Below, one piece after another: positions 35,600 to 47,995 of a stretch of DNA of 64,000 nucleotides. The notes below the pieces were generated by a model. That model worked only from the letters and a program-made list of their open reading frames with translations. It was not told the origin of the DNA and did not search any database. Within the stretch, counting starts at the first letter, position 1. Each line of letters starts with the position of its first letter. This stretch comes from Manis javanica (lineage: Eukaryota > Chordata > Mammalia > Pholidota > Manidae), in assembly GCF_040802235.1 (NCBI RefSeq), contig NC_133166.1:116078991-116142990 (forward strand), in the 5' to 3' direction. The position numbers were made by a program, and so were the translations under genes.

Positions 35600-35965
35600 A
35601 ATCGCAAACATATGAAAAAGCAATTAGAATAGCTTAATGAATTCCCATGTTACCCAGCCTCAACAATTACTAAGCCCTGGCCCCTTTTGTTTCCCAATCC
35701 CCCAGGACCTTCGTGCCCTGCATTATTCTGAAGCAAATCACAGATATCATATAGACTCATCTGTAAAAAGTTCTTTTGACATAACCGCATTAGCATTTTA
35801 ACACTTAAAAAATTAATGATACTTCTTTAATTTTAATCTTCATTTATACAGTTTATCTAAAAAAAAAATTTTCTTTTGTAATTGGTTTGTTCAATTGGGA
35901 CTAAACAGAGCCCATACGTTTCCTTTGAGTATGTATCTCTTAAGGCCCTATTGATACAGGGCAGG
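35600..35965. mobile_element. Old L1-type 3' UTR relic
   Basis: Landmarks 'cccatgttacccagcctcaacaatta', 'attattctgaagcaaatcacagatatcat', 'taattggtttgttcaattgggact' and 'atgtatctcttaaggccc' are familiar from a widespread old LINE-1 3'-end repeat. Family and orientation were not fixed. Confidence 0.5.
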
Positions 35966-36004
35966 GACCTGAGAAAAACATCATGATTAATTTTCCAAAC
36001 CACC

Positions 36005-36340
36005 TAAGATACAGTGTAACAGATTCCATCTTAAGGCTAAAATTCCATTTTAAAAGCCACGACGTTAGGAGGTAAGATTCCTAACATACTCGTTAGCAAA
36101 CAGACAATAACTCAGTCCACTGTGGGAGCAGGGCCGCCCATCCTGAATGATGTGTTTCCAGAGGGAAGCTGCTATCCTGGGGAGGAACCTGATCAATAAA
36201 TTTCTTGTGTTAAGTTTATTTTGTGGAGCTGGCCGGAGAACCTATAAGACAGGAAAGGAGACATGGTGTTCCTCCTGGAGATAAGCATCTTGAGACCACT
36301 TGACAACTACACCCCTGGCCCTATGTCACATTCCTGAAAA
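36005..36340 (+). mobile_element. Possible ERV LTR relic
   Basis: It starts 'tacagtgtaacagattccatcttaaggctaaaattcc', typical of some ERV LTR 5' ends, with AATAAA at about 36196 and a downstream GT-rich stretch. No internal retroviral sequence is seen. Confidence 0.35.
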
Positions 36341-37159
36341 ATGCTCAACTTAATTGTGTTTTGTTTCTCTGCACTTTTCCAGAGGTAATTGTCTTTTTCT
36401 CTGCTGTTTCACTTCAAGTCTTCACTTAGTCTCTGCTTTACTTCTGGTAAGTAGGGAGAGGCTGCTGAGAGCTCAGGTTTGGATCTGGAGTTCCCCAGTC
36501 GCCTGGGTGACCCGACCCGGAGGGAGGGAACTGCAACCCCAGGAGCCTGCCTGAAAATCTCCCTTCTTTGGGATGTTTTCAGAATATAATCTCACTCCAT
36601 CCCATGCTCTGTGGCTCACGAATCCCGGGGTGGTAGGCGCTAGGCCCCATGCTGGCAGATCCAAGCTGACAGGAGAGACCAGGTAACCCTGGCTCCCGGA
36701 GCTGGTGAGGGAGGCTTCCGTGTGCCAGAAGTTCAGCGAGCTCCCGCTCCCTCCCTCTGCACTTTCCCGACCTCAGCTGCCTGCAAGGCATTCATTGCAA
36801 TTCTCAGTCTAATGAATTCCTGCCTTCCCTACACTCTTCCAACCTGCTCCAGAATTCTTTCTCATTCAGAGTCAAGAACCCTCCCTGGTCCAGTTTGAGG
36901 TTTCACCTGGTGTGCAGGGAGAGACCCCCCAGATGCAGCTGCCCGGCCACACTACTATTTTCTATGTTTGCCCTTCCCACCTTTTTGCCCCTGTAATTTA
37001 CTTGCTGAGGAATCTGGACTGTTTGCCCTTGGAATTTTCCACACTGGCTTTTGCTGACATATCCTGTGGTGTGGTGTGACATACTCATCTGTCCTCCCTG
37101 CATTTCTTGTAAACAGGTGATTAGATTGAGGGGCTTGATCCAATTTGGGTTCCTTTTTT

Positions 37160-37172
37160 AAAAACAAGCATA
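37160..37172 (+). repeat. Target-site duplication, left copy
   Basis: AAAAACAAGCATA, identical to 39147-39159 on the other side of the L1. Confidence 0.9.
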
Positions 37173-39146
37173 CTTTTATTTTTATTTTTTATTTTTATTT
37201 TTTTATTTTTATTAAGAGAAAGGAATATTATCAGAAAAGAGTACCTCCATAGCCGATTATCCGACACCCTTTAAGTGATCAAAATTAAGGATATTTAAAG
37301 CATGCGTTAATCTTTGATGTACCAATAGTTTTATCCTATCAAGGAGTAATCCCACTTTTCTTTCTTTCTTTCTTTCTTTCTTTTTTTTTAAATCTTTAAT
37401 CTACACTTACATGAAGAATACTATGTTTACTATGCTCTCCCCTATACCAGGTCCCCCCTAAAAACCACATTACAGTCACTGTCCATCAGTTTAGCAAAAT
37501 GTTGTAGAATCACTACTCATCCTCTCTGTGTTGTGCAGCCCTCCCTCCCCTTTCTCCCTCCCCCCCATGCATGCTAATCTTAATACCCCCTTTCTTCTTC
37601 CCCCCTCTTATCCCTCCCTGCCCACCCATCCTCCCCAGTTCCTTTCCCTTTGGTACCTGTTAGTCCATTTTTGGATTCTGTAATTTCGCTGCTGTTTTGT
37701 TCCTTCAGTTTTTCCTTTGTTCTTATACTCCTCAGATGAGTGAAATCATTTGGTATTTCTCTTTCTCTGCTTGGCTTATTTCACTGAGCATAATACTCTC
37801 CAGCTCCATCCATGTTGCTGCAAATGGTAGGATTTTCCCTCTTCTTATGGCTGAGTAGTATTCCATTGTGTATATGTACCACATCTTCTTTAGCCATTCA
37901 TCTACCGATGGACATTTAGGTTGCTTCCAATTCTTGGCTATTGTAAATAGTGCTGCGATAAACATAGGGGTGCATCTGTCTTTCTCAAACTTGATTGCTG
38001 CGTTCTTAGGGTAAATTCCTAGGAGTGGAATTCCTGGGTCAAATGGTAGGTCTGTTTTGAGCATTTTGAGGAACCTCCATACTGCTTTCCACAATGGTTG
38101 AACTAATTTACATTCCCACCAGCAGTGTAGGAGGGTTCCCCTTTCTCCACAGCCTCACCAACATTTGTTGTTGTTTGTCTTTTGGATGGCAGCCATCCTT
38201 ACTGGTGTGAGGTGATACCTCATTGTAGTTTTAATTTGCATTTCTCTGATAATTAACGATGTGGAGCATCTTTTCATGTGACTGTTGGCCATCTGTATTT
38301 CTTTTTTGGAGAACTGTCTGTTCACTTCCTCTGCCCATTTTTTAATTGGGTTATTTGTTTTTTGTTTGTTGAGGCGTGTGGACTCTTTATATATTCTGGA
38401 CGTCAAGCCTTTATCGGATCTGTCATTTTCAAATATATTCTCCCATACTGTAGGGTTCCTTTTTGTTCTATTGATGGTATCTTTCGCTGTACAGAAGCTT
38501 TTCAGCTTAATGTAGTCCCACTTGCTCATTTTTGCTGTTGTTTTCCTTGCCCGGGGAGATATGTTCAAGAAGAGGTCACTCATGTTTATGTCTAAGAGGT
38601 TTTTGCCTATGTTTTTTTCCAAGAGTTTAATGGTTTCATGACTTACATTCAGGTCTTTGATCCATTTTGAGTTTACCTTTGTATATGGGGTTAGACAATG
38701 GTCCAGTTTCATTCTCCTACATGTAGCTGTCCAGTTTTGCCAGCACCATCTGTTGAAGAGACTGTCATTTTGCCATTGTATGTCCATGGTTCCTTTATCA
38801 AATATTAATTGACCATATATGTTTGGGTTAATTTCTGGAGTCTCTAATCTGTTCCACTGGTCTGTGGCTCTGTTCTTGTGCCAGTACCAAATTGTCTTGA
38901 TTACTATGGCTTTGTAGTAGAGCTTGAAGTTGGGGAGTGAGATCCCCCCTACTTTATTCTTCTTTTTCAGGATTGCTTTGGCTATTCGGGGTCTTTGGTG
39001 TTTCCATATGAATTTCTGAATTATTCCAGTTCATTGAAGAATGTTGCTGGTAATTTGATAGGGATTGCATCAAATCTGTATATTGCTTTGGGCAGGATGG
39101 CCATTTTGACGATATCAATTCTTCCTAGCCATGAGCATGGGATGAT
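37173..39146 (-). mobile_element. 5'-truncated young L1 (ORF2 3' end, 3' UTR, apparent 3' transduction)
   Basis: On the minus strand this contains the last part of L1 ORF2, cut at its 5' end at 39146. Recognisable pieces include a segment with WCWQNW and [22 protein letters not shown] (within 38155-38787) and the C-terminal part with MWKAVWRFLKMLKTDLPFDP and KKMWYIYTMEYYSAI (37732-38094). A frame break near 38100-38155 separates the two. The 3' UTR runs to about 37392 and ends in an A/AAAG-rich tail (plus strand TTTC repeats 37357-37391). About 140 bp of non-L1 DNA follow, then an AAAAAT-rich second tail (37173-37220) next to the exact 13-bp target duplication. The element is inactive because of truncation and the break. 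Confidence 0.9.
37357..37391 (+). repeat. (TTTC)n/T tract, internal L1 tail
   Basis: Seven TTTC units followed by a T9 run on the plus strand, which is AAAG repeats and an A-run on the L1 strand. They mark the end of L1 3' UTR sequence proper. Confidence 0.9.
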
Positions 39147-39159
39147 AAAAACAAGCATA
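39147..39159 (+). repeat. Target-site duplication, right copy
   Basis: AAAAACAAGCATA, a perfect match to 37160-37172, directly bordering the 5'-truncated end of the L1. Confidence 0.9.
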
Positions 39160-41010
39160 TTTTATAGACAGTGATGAAACATTCAGTTTAAAAATAAAAT
39201 TATTAGCCATGTAAACCGAAAAGCTGGGAGCCACACTGCTCTGAAGGGAATCTTTGGTTGTAGGCCTCATCCCTGGGTCTAGCCAGAGTCCCAGAAAACT
39301 CCTTCTTGGACCCTGCAGAGCAGCATGTGCTGAGTCACTCTTGGCGTCCAAGGCACTGCTGCTGCAGCAAGGGTCCCTGAGCAACGCCTCCAGTTAGGAA
39401 GCTGCTATCAGCAGCTGCCACATCTCTATATAAAGACCTATGTGAGATATTTCTTATGTCTTAACTGCCAGCAAAAAATGTGCTTTTCGTGAGGAGTTGG
39501 GCTGCTTTTCCTTATGGACAAGATAAATTACGTAACAAACTCTGTTCCCTTTTTCTTTGGCTCCCAGTTGGCACAGCTGAGGCAGTGATACAGGACCATA
39601 TGGACTCTTCCCGGGTCTTAAAAGCCTGCCTGAACTTTCTCTAACTGATTTTTATCTAGTTAGCCAGCTGTCTTGCTCTCACTGATGTTTAAAAGGTGAC
39701 TCCAACCCTGTGTAGAAGGCAGACATAAAGAGAGAAAAAAAATCAGTAGCAGAGCAGGACTTAGCTTAAATTCTTTATATGATCCTGCGACAGAACTTCA
39801 TCTGTTCAACAAAGCACGCTAGTGACGTAATCACATGACAGTCACAGAGCAGCAGTGTAAGTCTGAGAAAGTAAGATGGTGGGATAAGGGGAAACACGAC
39901 AGGGGACCAATCTTAGGTAGGGCGGACTAGGAGGGTGACATTCAAGCAGAGTTGAAGGATGAGAATGAAACAGCTTTGAGAAGAGATGCAGGAATTCCAG
40001 AAAGAAGGAAGAATGGGAGGACAGATGAGGTCAGGGTCCCAGTCATTTCCCTCTGAGAGGTGGGACGCTCCCCAGCTGGGAGAGGGAGTTTCCTTCCCCT
40101 CACCCCACGCAGGAAGTCTCTCAACAACAGGCCATCTGCCCTCGGCAGCGTGAAATATGCAGCTGTTGTTCCTGGCCCCAGATTCCAACCACCACCTATG
40201 TTGAAACATTCCTACAACCACCTTTGTGGGTAAGGCCCCAGGTCTTCTGCCCCTTGGACTTAACCTTAGAGACAACTCCCCTGAGTCCTGGATTCCTGCA
40301 ACAGCCTTGCTGTGCCCATGAGGCCTACACTAGGGGCTATGCCAACAGGGCGAGAGCCAGGTTTCACCTGGACCAGCGCAGCCCCAGGGAGCTAAGCCCC
40401 CCTCTCCTGCCTTGCCTCCAGACTGCAGCCAGAGAGCAGAGCTGGGAGCTAGAGGTTTTCAAAGCTCAGGACTCAGCTTTCCCTGGGCGTTGGTGCACTA
40501 GTCATCTCCAAATACCTTAGTCAAGTTCAAACCAGAAGGGGCTCAGCTCCCTCTAGCTAATGGAAGTGTGGTCGGTGCTGGTGGGAGGAAGCCTTGGGGA
40601 CTAATGGAGCATAGAAGAGGGGCTGAGGAGCACAGGAGGAGGGCTTCCACAGAAAGGTCATCCACACTTTCTGACCCTATCCTAGAACATCAACCGAGGC
40701 TTAGGCTTGCTTTTGTCACGGCAAAACGTCATTATCTAGACCAGCACCCAGTCTATAGTAGTTAGCATTTCCCTGTAAATCAATGAGCCGGGCATAAGGG
40801 AGTGTTAAGAACATTCTTCCTAGTAATGGAGAGTGAGCTAGTGAGCTCCCTATTACTGGGAGGAACCAAGGAGCTGCAGGATGGCCACTTGTCTGGGGTC
40901 CCCTCATATGGGGTGGTGAGGGTCTAGAAGAGCCTTCCATCCCAGGGCCGTGTGACTCTTAACTCAGAATAACTTGGAGTGGGAGATCGGGTCCGAACAA
41001 AGCAATCCGC
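39160..41010. other. Unannotated intergenic DNA
   Basis: Unique-looking sequence without a recognised gene or repeat. It leads into the CpG island beginning near 41.0 kb. Confidence 0.3.
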
Positions 41011-41019
41011 GTGCCTAAG

Positions 41020-41480
41020 ATGCCTGCTCAACAGCTTCCTGCGCAGCCGCGGGCCTAGGAGAGGCGGCCTTATACCCGCAACCCCCGGGACCCCCACGCT
41101 GGAAAAGCGCGGCCCCAGCGCCTCCCCCTCCCGAAGCTGGGGCTGAAGAAGACAGCACCCGGAGGGCGGCTGGAGCTGACGCAGCTGCGAGAGTCCTGGG
41201 CAGCTGCGGCCCCCGAGAGGCAAGGCGGAGCCGTGGGGGCAGCAATAGGAGCTCGCGGGTCACGGCTGCCTTGCTAGCCCAGCCCGGGGCCGCCGCCCGC
41301 GCCCCTGCGGCTGGGGGAGGTGGAGAGAGGCCCGCGGTTCCGGACCTCACCCAGCCCCAGCCCGGGGCAGAGCGGAGCCCTCCGGGACACCGCTCCTCCT
41401 TTGCGGAGCTATCCCCCCTTCCACCCCACCAAGCGTTCCTTGACACCCGATTCCCGCGGAGGCCGAGTGACCTGCTCACT
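41020..41480. promoter_or_regulatory. CpG island without recognised gene
   Basis: CpG-dense DNA with no repeat origin recognised. Long ORFs exist on both strands (41015-41479 minus, 41271-41792 plus) but neither matches a protein I know. A candidate donor AAAGTAAGT occurs at about 41586-41594 on the plus strand. A non-coding RNA promoter or enhancer-type CpG island is the likeliest reading. Confidence 0.5.
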
Positions 41481-42159
41481 GAGCTCCGGGCCCTGTGCGG
41501 TCCCCCAGCCTCAAAATCCTTTTACTGCAAGTGCGAGGCCTTGTGCCAGACCCCACGCACTGGGTCCTGGTATTGGGGAGGCCAGAAAGTAAGTGAGGCT
41601 GAGAGTGGAGCCGGCAGACGCTCCCAGAGCAGGCATTCCGGAAGGGGCTGTTCTGAGGCCGCGTGCAGGGAGGGGGCGGTCTGGGCGCTGCAGGGCACTG
41701 GCTGGGATGTGAAAGGGGGTGAGCTAGGAGGTGGATGGGATCGGGTACCAGGGAAGGTGCCTGGCCCTGTACGTGCGTGGGATGTTATGTGAGGGGCGGA
41801 GTGGGGACAGGGGACCACGGGGAGAGGCCGGAGCCTGAGGCCCCTAAGCTGTCAGCCCCAGCAAGGGTTTGAAGGGTGTTCTGGGGTGGCTGGGAGGGCA
41901 GAGCTACAGCCGACCTTTCTGAGGACCCACATTCCCCTTTCTCCTTCTCTCAGGGACATGGGCCTGGGTGAGCTCCCGGGTGTCGTCCCAGATGCTCTCC
42001 CCATCCTTTCTCAAAACCTGGGCCTCTCTTCTCCCTGAGCTCCTGCCGACACCCTCGCACCCCCCGCCATCCTGAACCCCGGCTGTGAGGGGCACAGTCT
42101 GATGACCCAGGGTTGCTCCTTCTAGAGCCCCTCTCTGCCCCTGGACTCCCTCCCGGCCT

Positions 42160-42760
42160 GGAACTCCTTGGATTCCCGGTCTGTAAGGCGAGGTAGGGGA
42201 GGTGCGGCGCTTTGGGGCGGCTGGGTCCGGAGGGCAGACCCGCAGGTGGGCGCGGCCCTGACCACGACCCCAGGGTCTCACCGGATCCTTCCGGCTGACT
42301 CAGGCCGCGTGGCGCCCCACGTGACTGTCCTGGGAAACATCCGCCCCGGGGGCTGCCGGAGTCCCCGAGCTCCGGGAAACCCGCGCCTTCGCTCCCGCGG
42401 CGCCGGGCCCGAGCTGGCTGGGCCGGGCCGCCGGTGCTCGGCGAGCTCCCCTCACCATGGCGGCCCTGGCCTGCCCGGAGCAGCCGGTGTCCGGAGCCGC
42501 GGGCGGCGTCCGACCGAGTGGGAAGAACCCCACAGGGGCGCGCCCGGGGAACCCGGCCCGGCTCCGTTCCCCAACACTGCGGGTGGGTGGCGTGGCCCCT
42601 GATCCAGGGGCGCAGAAACGGGGTTTGTGCCTGGGCGCGGGGCCGTGGGCGCGGTGGGAAGGACCCTGTGGCTCGGGCTCGTCCTGGGGATTCGGGAAGA
42701 CCCCGGGAACCCGGGAAGACCCCGGGGACCCGGAGTGCATGAGGGCGTCTGTGCCTGCTG
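42160..42760. promoter_or_regulatory. Second CpG island with a strong-context ATG
   Basis: CpG-dense DNA with ACCATGGCG at 42455-42463, a near-perfect Kozak context that also resembles a YY1 site. It opens a 206-codon plus-strand ORF (42457-43077). The ORF is Pro/Gly/Arg-rich, without repeats or a domain I recognise, and this composition is what random CpG-island DNA would give. I do not call it a gene. Confidence 0.45.
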
Positions 42761-43729
42761 TCAGCCAGATGCCCCCTCTCGGGGCTTCAGCCCCTGCTGA
42801 TGCTGCCGCGACCACCTACCCCTTCCCTGCCCCCACGAGGACGCCTGCCCGGCCTGGGCCTCTCCCCGTTTCTCTTACCCCCTGCTTCCTCCCCTGGTCC
42901 TCATATATGTGTGCCTCTAGGAAGCGTTTGATAACAATCCTTGGTCCTGCCCCGCCCAGGATAGACCTAGGCTTCTCTGGGGTTACACCAGGCCCTTCAG
43001 GACCTGGCTTCTGCTCTCATGCTCCAGCTCCTCCTGGAGCCCCAGGCTCACCACCATTACCCCCACCCCAGTTCTAGTGAATTCGACTTTGTCCTCAGAT
43101 CTCAGCTCCCCACTTGCAGCCTCTGACGACATGGCGTAAGGGTCCCGCGGCAGGGCTCCCTGACCTTACGGGGAGAACTGACATTCCTGCTCCCTGGGGC
43201 AGGCCTCAAAAGAGGGGCACCAGTGGCACCAGGGCCACGGTGTCTCCTCAGAGTTCAGAATGCTGCCGCCCACCACGTGTGGTCAGTACACCCAGTCCAA
43301 ACTCAGACCAGTAACTCTGGGAAGGCTTGGGCTCAGCAGAGGAGAATTGGTGAAGGGGTTAAGTAGCACTCCTCTGTTAAGAAATAATCGAAATTTAAAA
43401 ATAAGGCAGTCCCAACACATAGTAAGGAGACTGCTAAGATGTAAGGACGGATGTCAGGTAGAAAGATGGCCACCATTACCCTGTAGACTGCTGTCATCTT
43501 ACTCCAGCCTTTGTTCTCTTGAACTAGCTCTTCCGCCACACCCGAGCCTGCTTAAGGCATTGAGTAATCTTTATTTACTGACACATACTCTATATTAAGG
43601 AGAGTCATGCTTTTAACTGAAAATTATGTACTGTGATGCTTTCAGAGACTCTCACCAAGATGTCCAGTTTAACTTGGCTGTCAGAGCTGCACAAGCGTCT
43701 AGTGGTTCACTTGAAACTCTGCCTCTCCC

Positions 43730-44300
43730 TGCAGATTCCTGGCTCCGCCCTGTGATTATTTAGAAATACCCAAGTACACAAATACTATGTTGTTGTAAAA
43801 TTTAAACAGTATAGTTAAAGTCCTGTGGGCCATCACCCCATTCTAGGCCTGTCCTAAGGATGACTACTGTTATTCTGCAATATATACATATTGCAGTGTG
43901 CAGAATATACTCAAATTTATATGCATACATATATTAAATAATATACTTGTGTGTTTATATTTACATGCCACACATATACACACCCTATTTAATATATGTG
44001 TATACACATACGTAGAAATTTATTATTTTAGTGGTTGGGGGAGCTTTTTAATAAAAAATATAGTGAAGATAATGTTTTGCAACTTGCTTTTTCTCATTCA
44101 AAAATAGGATTGGAGATCTATTTTGGTACCTTATTCAACTCCTAATGTGGCAGACATAAACCATAAAATACCTAGGAATAAGTTTAAATTAAGAAATGTG
44201 GGAGGCTTTTTGTATTTAAAGATTTTGTTATTTATAACAAAACAAGGTAATATTTACCTTATAATGATACGATTTATAAAAATGAAATGTATGAAGTAGA
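43730..44300. other. AT-rich stretch, possible old transposon relic
   Basis: AT-rich with (TATACA)-like runs. 'tggttaaatt'-type L1 endings are not visible, though 'ataaaatacctaggaataagttt' at about 44165 resembles a piece of L1 ORF2. Not assigned further. Confidence 0.3.
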
Positions 44301-44305
44301 AAGTG

Positions 44306-44327
44306 CACACACACACACACACACAAA
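44306..44327 (+). repeat. (CA)n microsatellite
   Basis: About 11 CA units followed by an A10 run. Confidence 0.95.
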
Positions 44328-44339
44328 AAAAAAACAGTA

Positions 44340-46905
44340 GTGCTGTGTTTTTCCAGGTTCTTCTCTACCTTTCTAAGCATGTTTCTGGAATTAGCCTTTG
44401 GGAGTTAAGGAGCCTGCTTACAGGGAGTTGAACACATCTATAAATAGTTGTGACGCAGTATGGGGCGTGTAAACGTGTCACCCAGTGCCCTGGGAACCTG
44501 CGTCAGGGAGACAGTCACCAGCAAGGGGGAGGTTTTTGAGGGGGTGGGACCTTAAATGGGCCCGGAAGGATGAGTTGGAGGATAAACTGGGCAGAATATT
44601 CCAGGCTGCGCACTTGATCTGAAGGTGGGATAATCTCTATGCAGCAGAACCGTGACAAGAGTGAGACTGAAGGCCTGTGAGAGGAGCGTGGGGCTGAGCC
44701 AGGCAGAGGACCAGGCTGTCAGCTGGTGGCCAACACCAGACCTAATGGCTCCAGTTCCAGTTCAAGGAACAGAAAGAGCCCAGGCTGTGACCCTCCTGTG
44801 TCCTCCCCCGCCCCCCGAGAGCGAGGGCCGTGGATCTCCCCTGATGCAGGTGGGGAAAGTCTGTAACGGGAAAGGGTCTTTCTTTCCAGAAAGGTGGTGC
44901 TGGGAACACACTAGGTGCAGGAATGGGAAGGACTCATGTGCAATGTCTCCGCTCCACGCCAGGGCACTGCCCAGAGATGGAGCCCCAGAACTCTGCAGGC
45001 AGCCCCCAGAAATCAGTGGGAGCCCGTGGGGTAGGTAGATTGGCGGGCCTTCTGTGTCCCTCCCACCCCCCACCGCACGTCATCAGTATGCAAACGATGT
45101 GTTTGTCCTGAGCCACACCTCCCAGGTCTGCCCCCCCCACCCCCCCCAGTCCCTCTGAGGAGAGCACATTGCCCCCTAAGGAGCTGGGGCCTCTGGTGCA
45201 GCTAAGCCTGTGGGGACAGGGACACCTGCTCCCCAGAGGGGGGCAGGGCCTTCATCCCTCAGCCTCCCCACTGTCAGGCTGACAGCAGAGGGCCTGGCAG
45301 GGGAAGCAGAAGCCCAGAGAGAGTGGGGCCTGGCTCAAGGGCCCTCCTTGAAGAAGTTGAAGAAGCAGGTCTAGAATCCAGATTTCCTGCCCCTCAGAGT
45401 TAGGTCAAGTCTATGGCTGATCTTTTTTTTCCCCTCAAGAGACTCGCCCAAGCCCCTTTCTTACTTGCCCAGAGTCACCCAGCAAAGGCATGTCTGCTTT
45501 AGTGTACCAGGTCAAGGTGTATGTAGGTCTATCAGATCTCTTTTGGTTTCACCTGAACTCCCACCCTACCTCAAAAGACCTAATCAAAAATAGATTTATT
45601 GCATCACATAACTAAAACACAGGTTTAAAAAACCCAGGTTGAGAGATTATCTGCATCCAGTATGGCTGGACCCAGTGTTCTCAAAGCCTCTCTACTTTGA
45701 GGCTTTGCTACCCTCTGGCTTCCTTCTCGGACCTTCTCCCACCACTTGGATAAAGTGGTTTGTATTGTACATAATAAACAGGAAATGCTTGTTAAACTGG
45801 CTGAGCAAGTATTACAAAACGGACAGTTCACTGCAACGTACTCATGCTGTGGAATGCTAGACCCAGAAGGGACCACAGGTTTCACAAGAGGTTTCTGGGA
45901 GGTATTTCAAAATATTCCAAATACTAGGTTCATCATACCACCATGAAACTGGAAGAGAAAGGCCAGCAACAAGGTTAAAGCAAAAGAGGCCAGGCCAGAA
46001 GGAATTCAAAGGAGGCTGTAACAGTCACAGAATCAGAGGACAGGAGAGAGACCGACCTCAGGCGTCTGGGAGTTGAAATTCAGTGTGAGTTCAGGAAACA
46101 GGGGATCTTCAGGGGCTGAAGGGGGAGGGAAGGGAAAGCAGGTTCTCTGCCAAGCTCAGCCCTAACTCAAAGACGAGGACAGCATGGCCCTGACTCATTT
46201 CCCACACTCTGTAACTGGAGGGCTTGCAGCGCATGGACCCAGACTGTGGCTAACAAAGGCCTTTCTGCAGTTTGCTGTCTCGTGTGCCTCAGGTTTGCAT
46301 GGTGTCTCTAGTCCTAGCACTTCTCCGTTTTCCTGCTGAACCCTCCTGAGCTTTTCCAGTGTTTCTGGATCCTTCTGGCTCTTTGTGATACTGGGACACA
46401 GTCACCTTGGGCAGGAGGTGGGCATTTTCAGTGCGGGACTCTACATGTTTCCTGGCCTCCTGTGGGCCTCCTAGAGCGTGTGCTCTTCTACTGGGTATGC
46501 TTCCTGGTCACAGAGACCTCTGCAGCCTGTGGACATCTCTCTCCTGGGCATTCCTGTGTCCCTGTCACAGGAGGTGTCAAGCCAAACGTCAACTCACAAA
46601 GTGGGGAGGAGGAGATAAGGCCACAAAATGAGCCTGTGGAATTGCCAGGGCTTCCTCAAATTTCCAGTCATGGCTTGTCTTTCTGAAGAGCCCGCATCCT
46701 GAAGTCACCCAGGAGCCCACCAAGAGTTGCCTCATTAGAACAAAAACCATTCCTATCACCCAGGAAGTTCCAGTGGATTTTGGAGTTCTGTGTCAGGTGT
46801 CAGGGTTGAAGACCAAATATTAGAACAAAAGATGCTCCTAGTGCGCTCATCATTTAGGAAATTGTAAGGCTTTAACAGTCTGTGCCAGGAACTCAGGGCA
46901 TAGAC
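44340..46905. other. Unannotated intergenic DNA
   Basis: Only a short antisense MIR-like piece ('cttgcccagagtcacccagcaaagg', about 45464-45488) is recognised. No gene seen. Confidence 0.3.
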
Positions 46906-46917
46906 CAGTATATTTTT

Positions 46918-47272
46918 TTCTATTATTTCACATGCTGCTATAAAAGGATATCATAGACTGGTGGCTTAAATAATAGAAATTTATTTCTTACAGTTTCAGA
47001 GGTTGGGAGTCCAAAATCAGAGTGCCAGCATGGTTGGGTTCTGGTGAGTGCCCTCTCCAGCTTGCAGACTGCTGACTTCTCATCGTATCCCCACAAGTTA
47101 AAGTGAGAGAGCTTTCTGATGTCCCTTTTGTAAGGGCACTAATCCCACTCATGAGGCTTCACTGTTATGACCTAAGTATCTCCCAAAGGCCCCACCTCTT
47201 AATACTATCACACTGGCGGGTAGGATTTCAACATATAAATTTTGGGGGCACACAAACATTCAGTCCATAGCA
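46918..47272 (-). mobile_element. MaLR LTR (MST/MLT1-like), antisense
   Basis: Reverse complement of MaLR LTR landmarks: 'gctgctataaaaggatatcatagactggtggctta', 'aatagaaatttatttcttacagtttcagaggttgggagtcc', 'aaggccccacctcttaatactatcaca', and an end at 'cagtccatagca'. A 10-bp direct repeat AGTATATTTT lies at 46908-46917 and 47273-47282. Confidence 0.8.
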
Positions 47273-47384
47273 AGTATATTTTGAAAACCAAGAAACCTAA
47301 ATCGGTACAATCCAGAGACCTTATTAAGATTTTAGGTTTTACACACACTCATTTGCGTGCCTGCATGTGTGTTGTATATTACTG

Positions 47385-47995
47385 TGTGATTGACCTCATG
47401 TAGATCTCTGTGACCACAAGATACAGAATTGTTCCATCACAAGAAAGATCCTCTCATACCCACCCCTGTCCCTAACTCCTGGCAACTACTAAGTTTGTTC
47501 TTCATTCTTTAGAATTTTCTCATCCTATGAATGTCATATAAATGGAATCATAAAGTATGTAACCTTTTGAGATTAGCTTTTTTTTTCACTCAGCATAGTC
47601 CCCTTGAGATCCATTCAAGTTGCTTCATTCCTTTTTATGCTGAGTAATATTCCCTGGTACGGACATACCACCATCAGTTTACCATTCACCCACTGAAGGA
47701 TGTGGATTGTTTCCAAATATTGGCTACTACAAATAGGCAGCATGAACATTCACGTACATGTATTTGGGTGGACATATATTTTCATTTCTCTGACATAAAT
47801 GCACAGGAGTGTGATTGCTGGGTTATATGGCAAGTATATGTTTTGTTTCATTTTTAAAGAAACTGCCAAACTGTCTTCCCGAGTGGCTGTATCACTTGTA
47901 TTTCCACCACCGTGTAAGAGATGCCATTTCTCTGTATCCTCACCAGCATTTGGTGGTATCACTATTTTTAGTTCACTGTTTGAACAAGTAGATAG
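47385..47995 (-). mobile_element. Old L1 3'-end relic, antisense
   Basis: Antisense L1M ORF2 end and 3' UTR: 'cacccctgtccctaactcctggcaac', 'atggaatcataaagtatg', 'tgctgagtaatattcc', 'ggatgtggattgtttccaaatattggctac' and 'ttgctgggttatatggc'. Broken in all frames. Confidence 0.8.

Noticed and set aside
37357-37385. CRISPR-like or regulatory short repeat (TTTC)n
   Set aside because: A simple sequence derived from the L1 A-rich tail. CRISPR arrays are not expected in mammalian DNA.
38155-38787. 210-codon minus-strand ORF
   Set aside because: It is part of L1 ORF2, not a host gene.
42457-43077. 206-codon ORF starting in a strong Kozak context
   Set aside because: Pro/Gly/Arg-rich translation typical of CpG islands with no recognisable domain. 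Kept only as a promoter finding.
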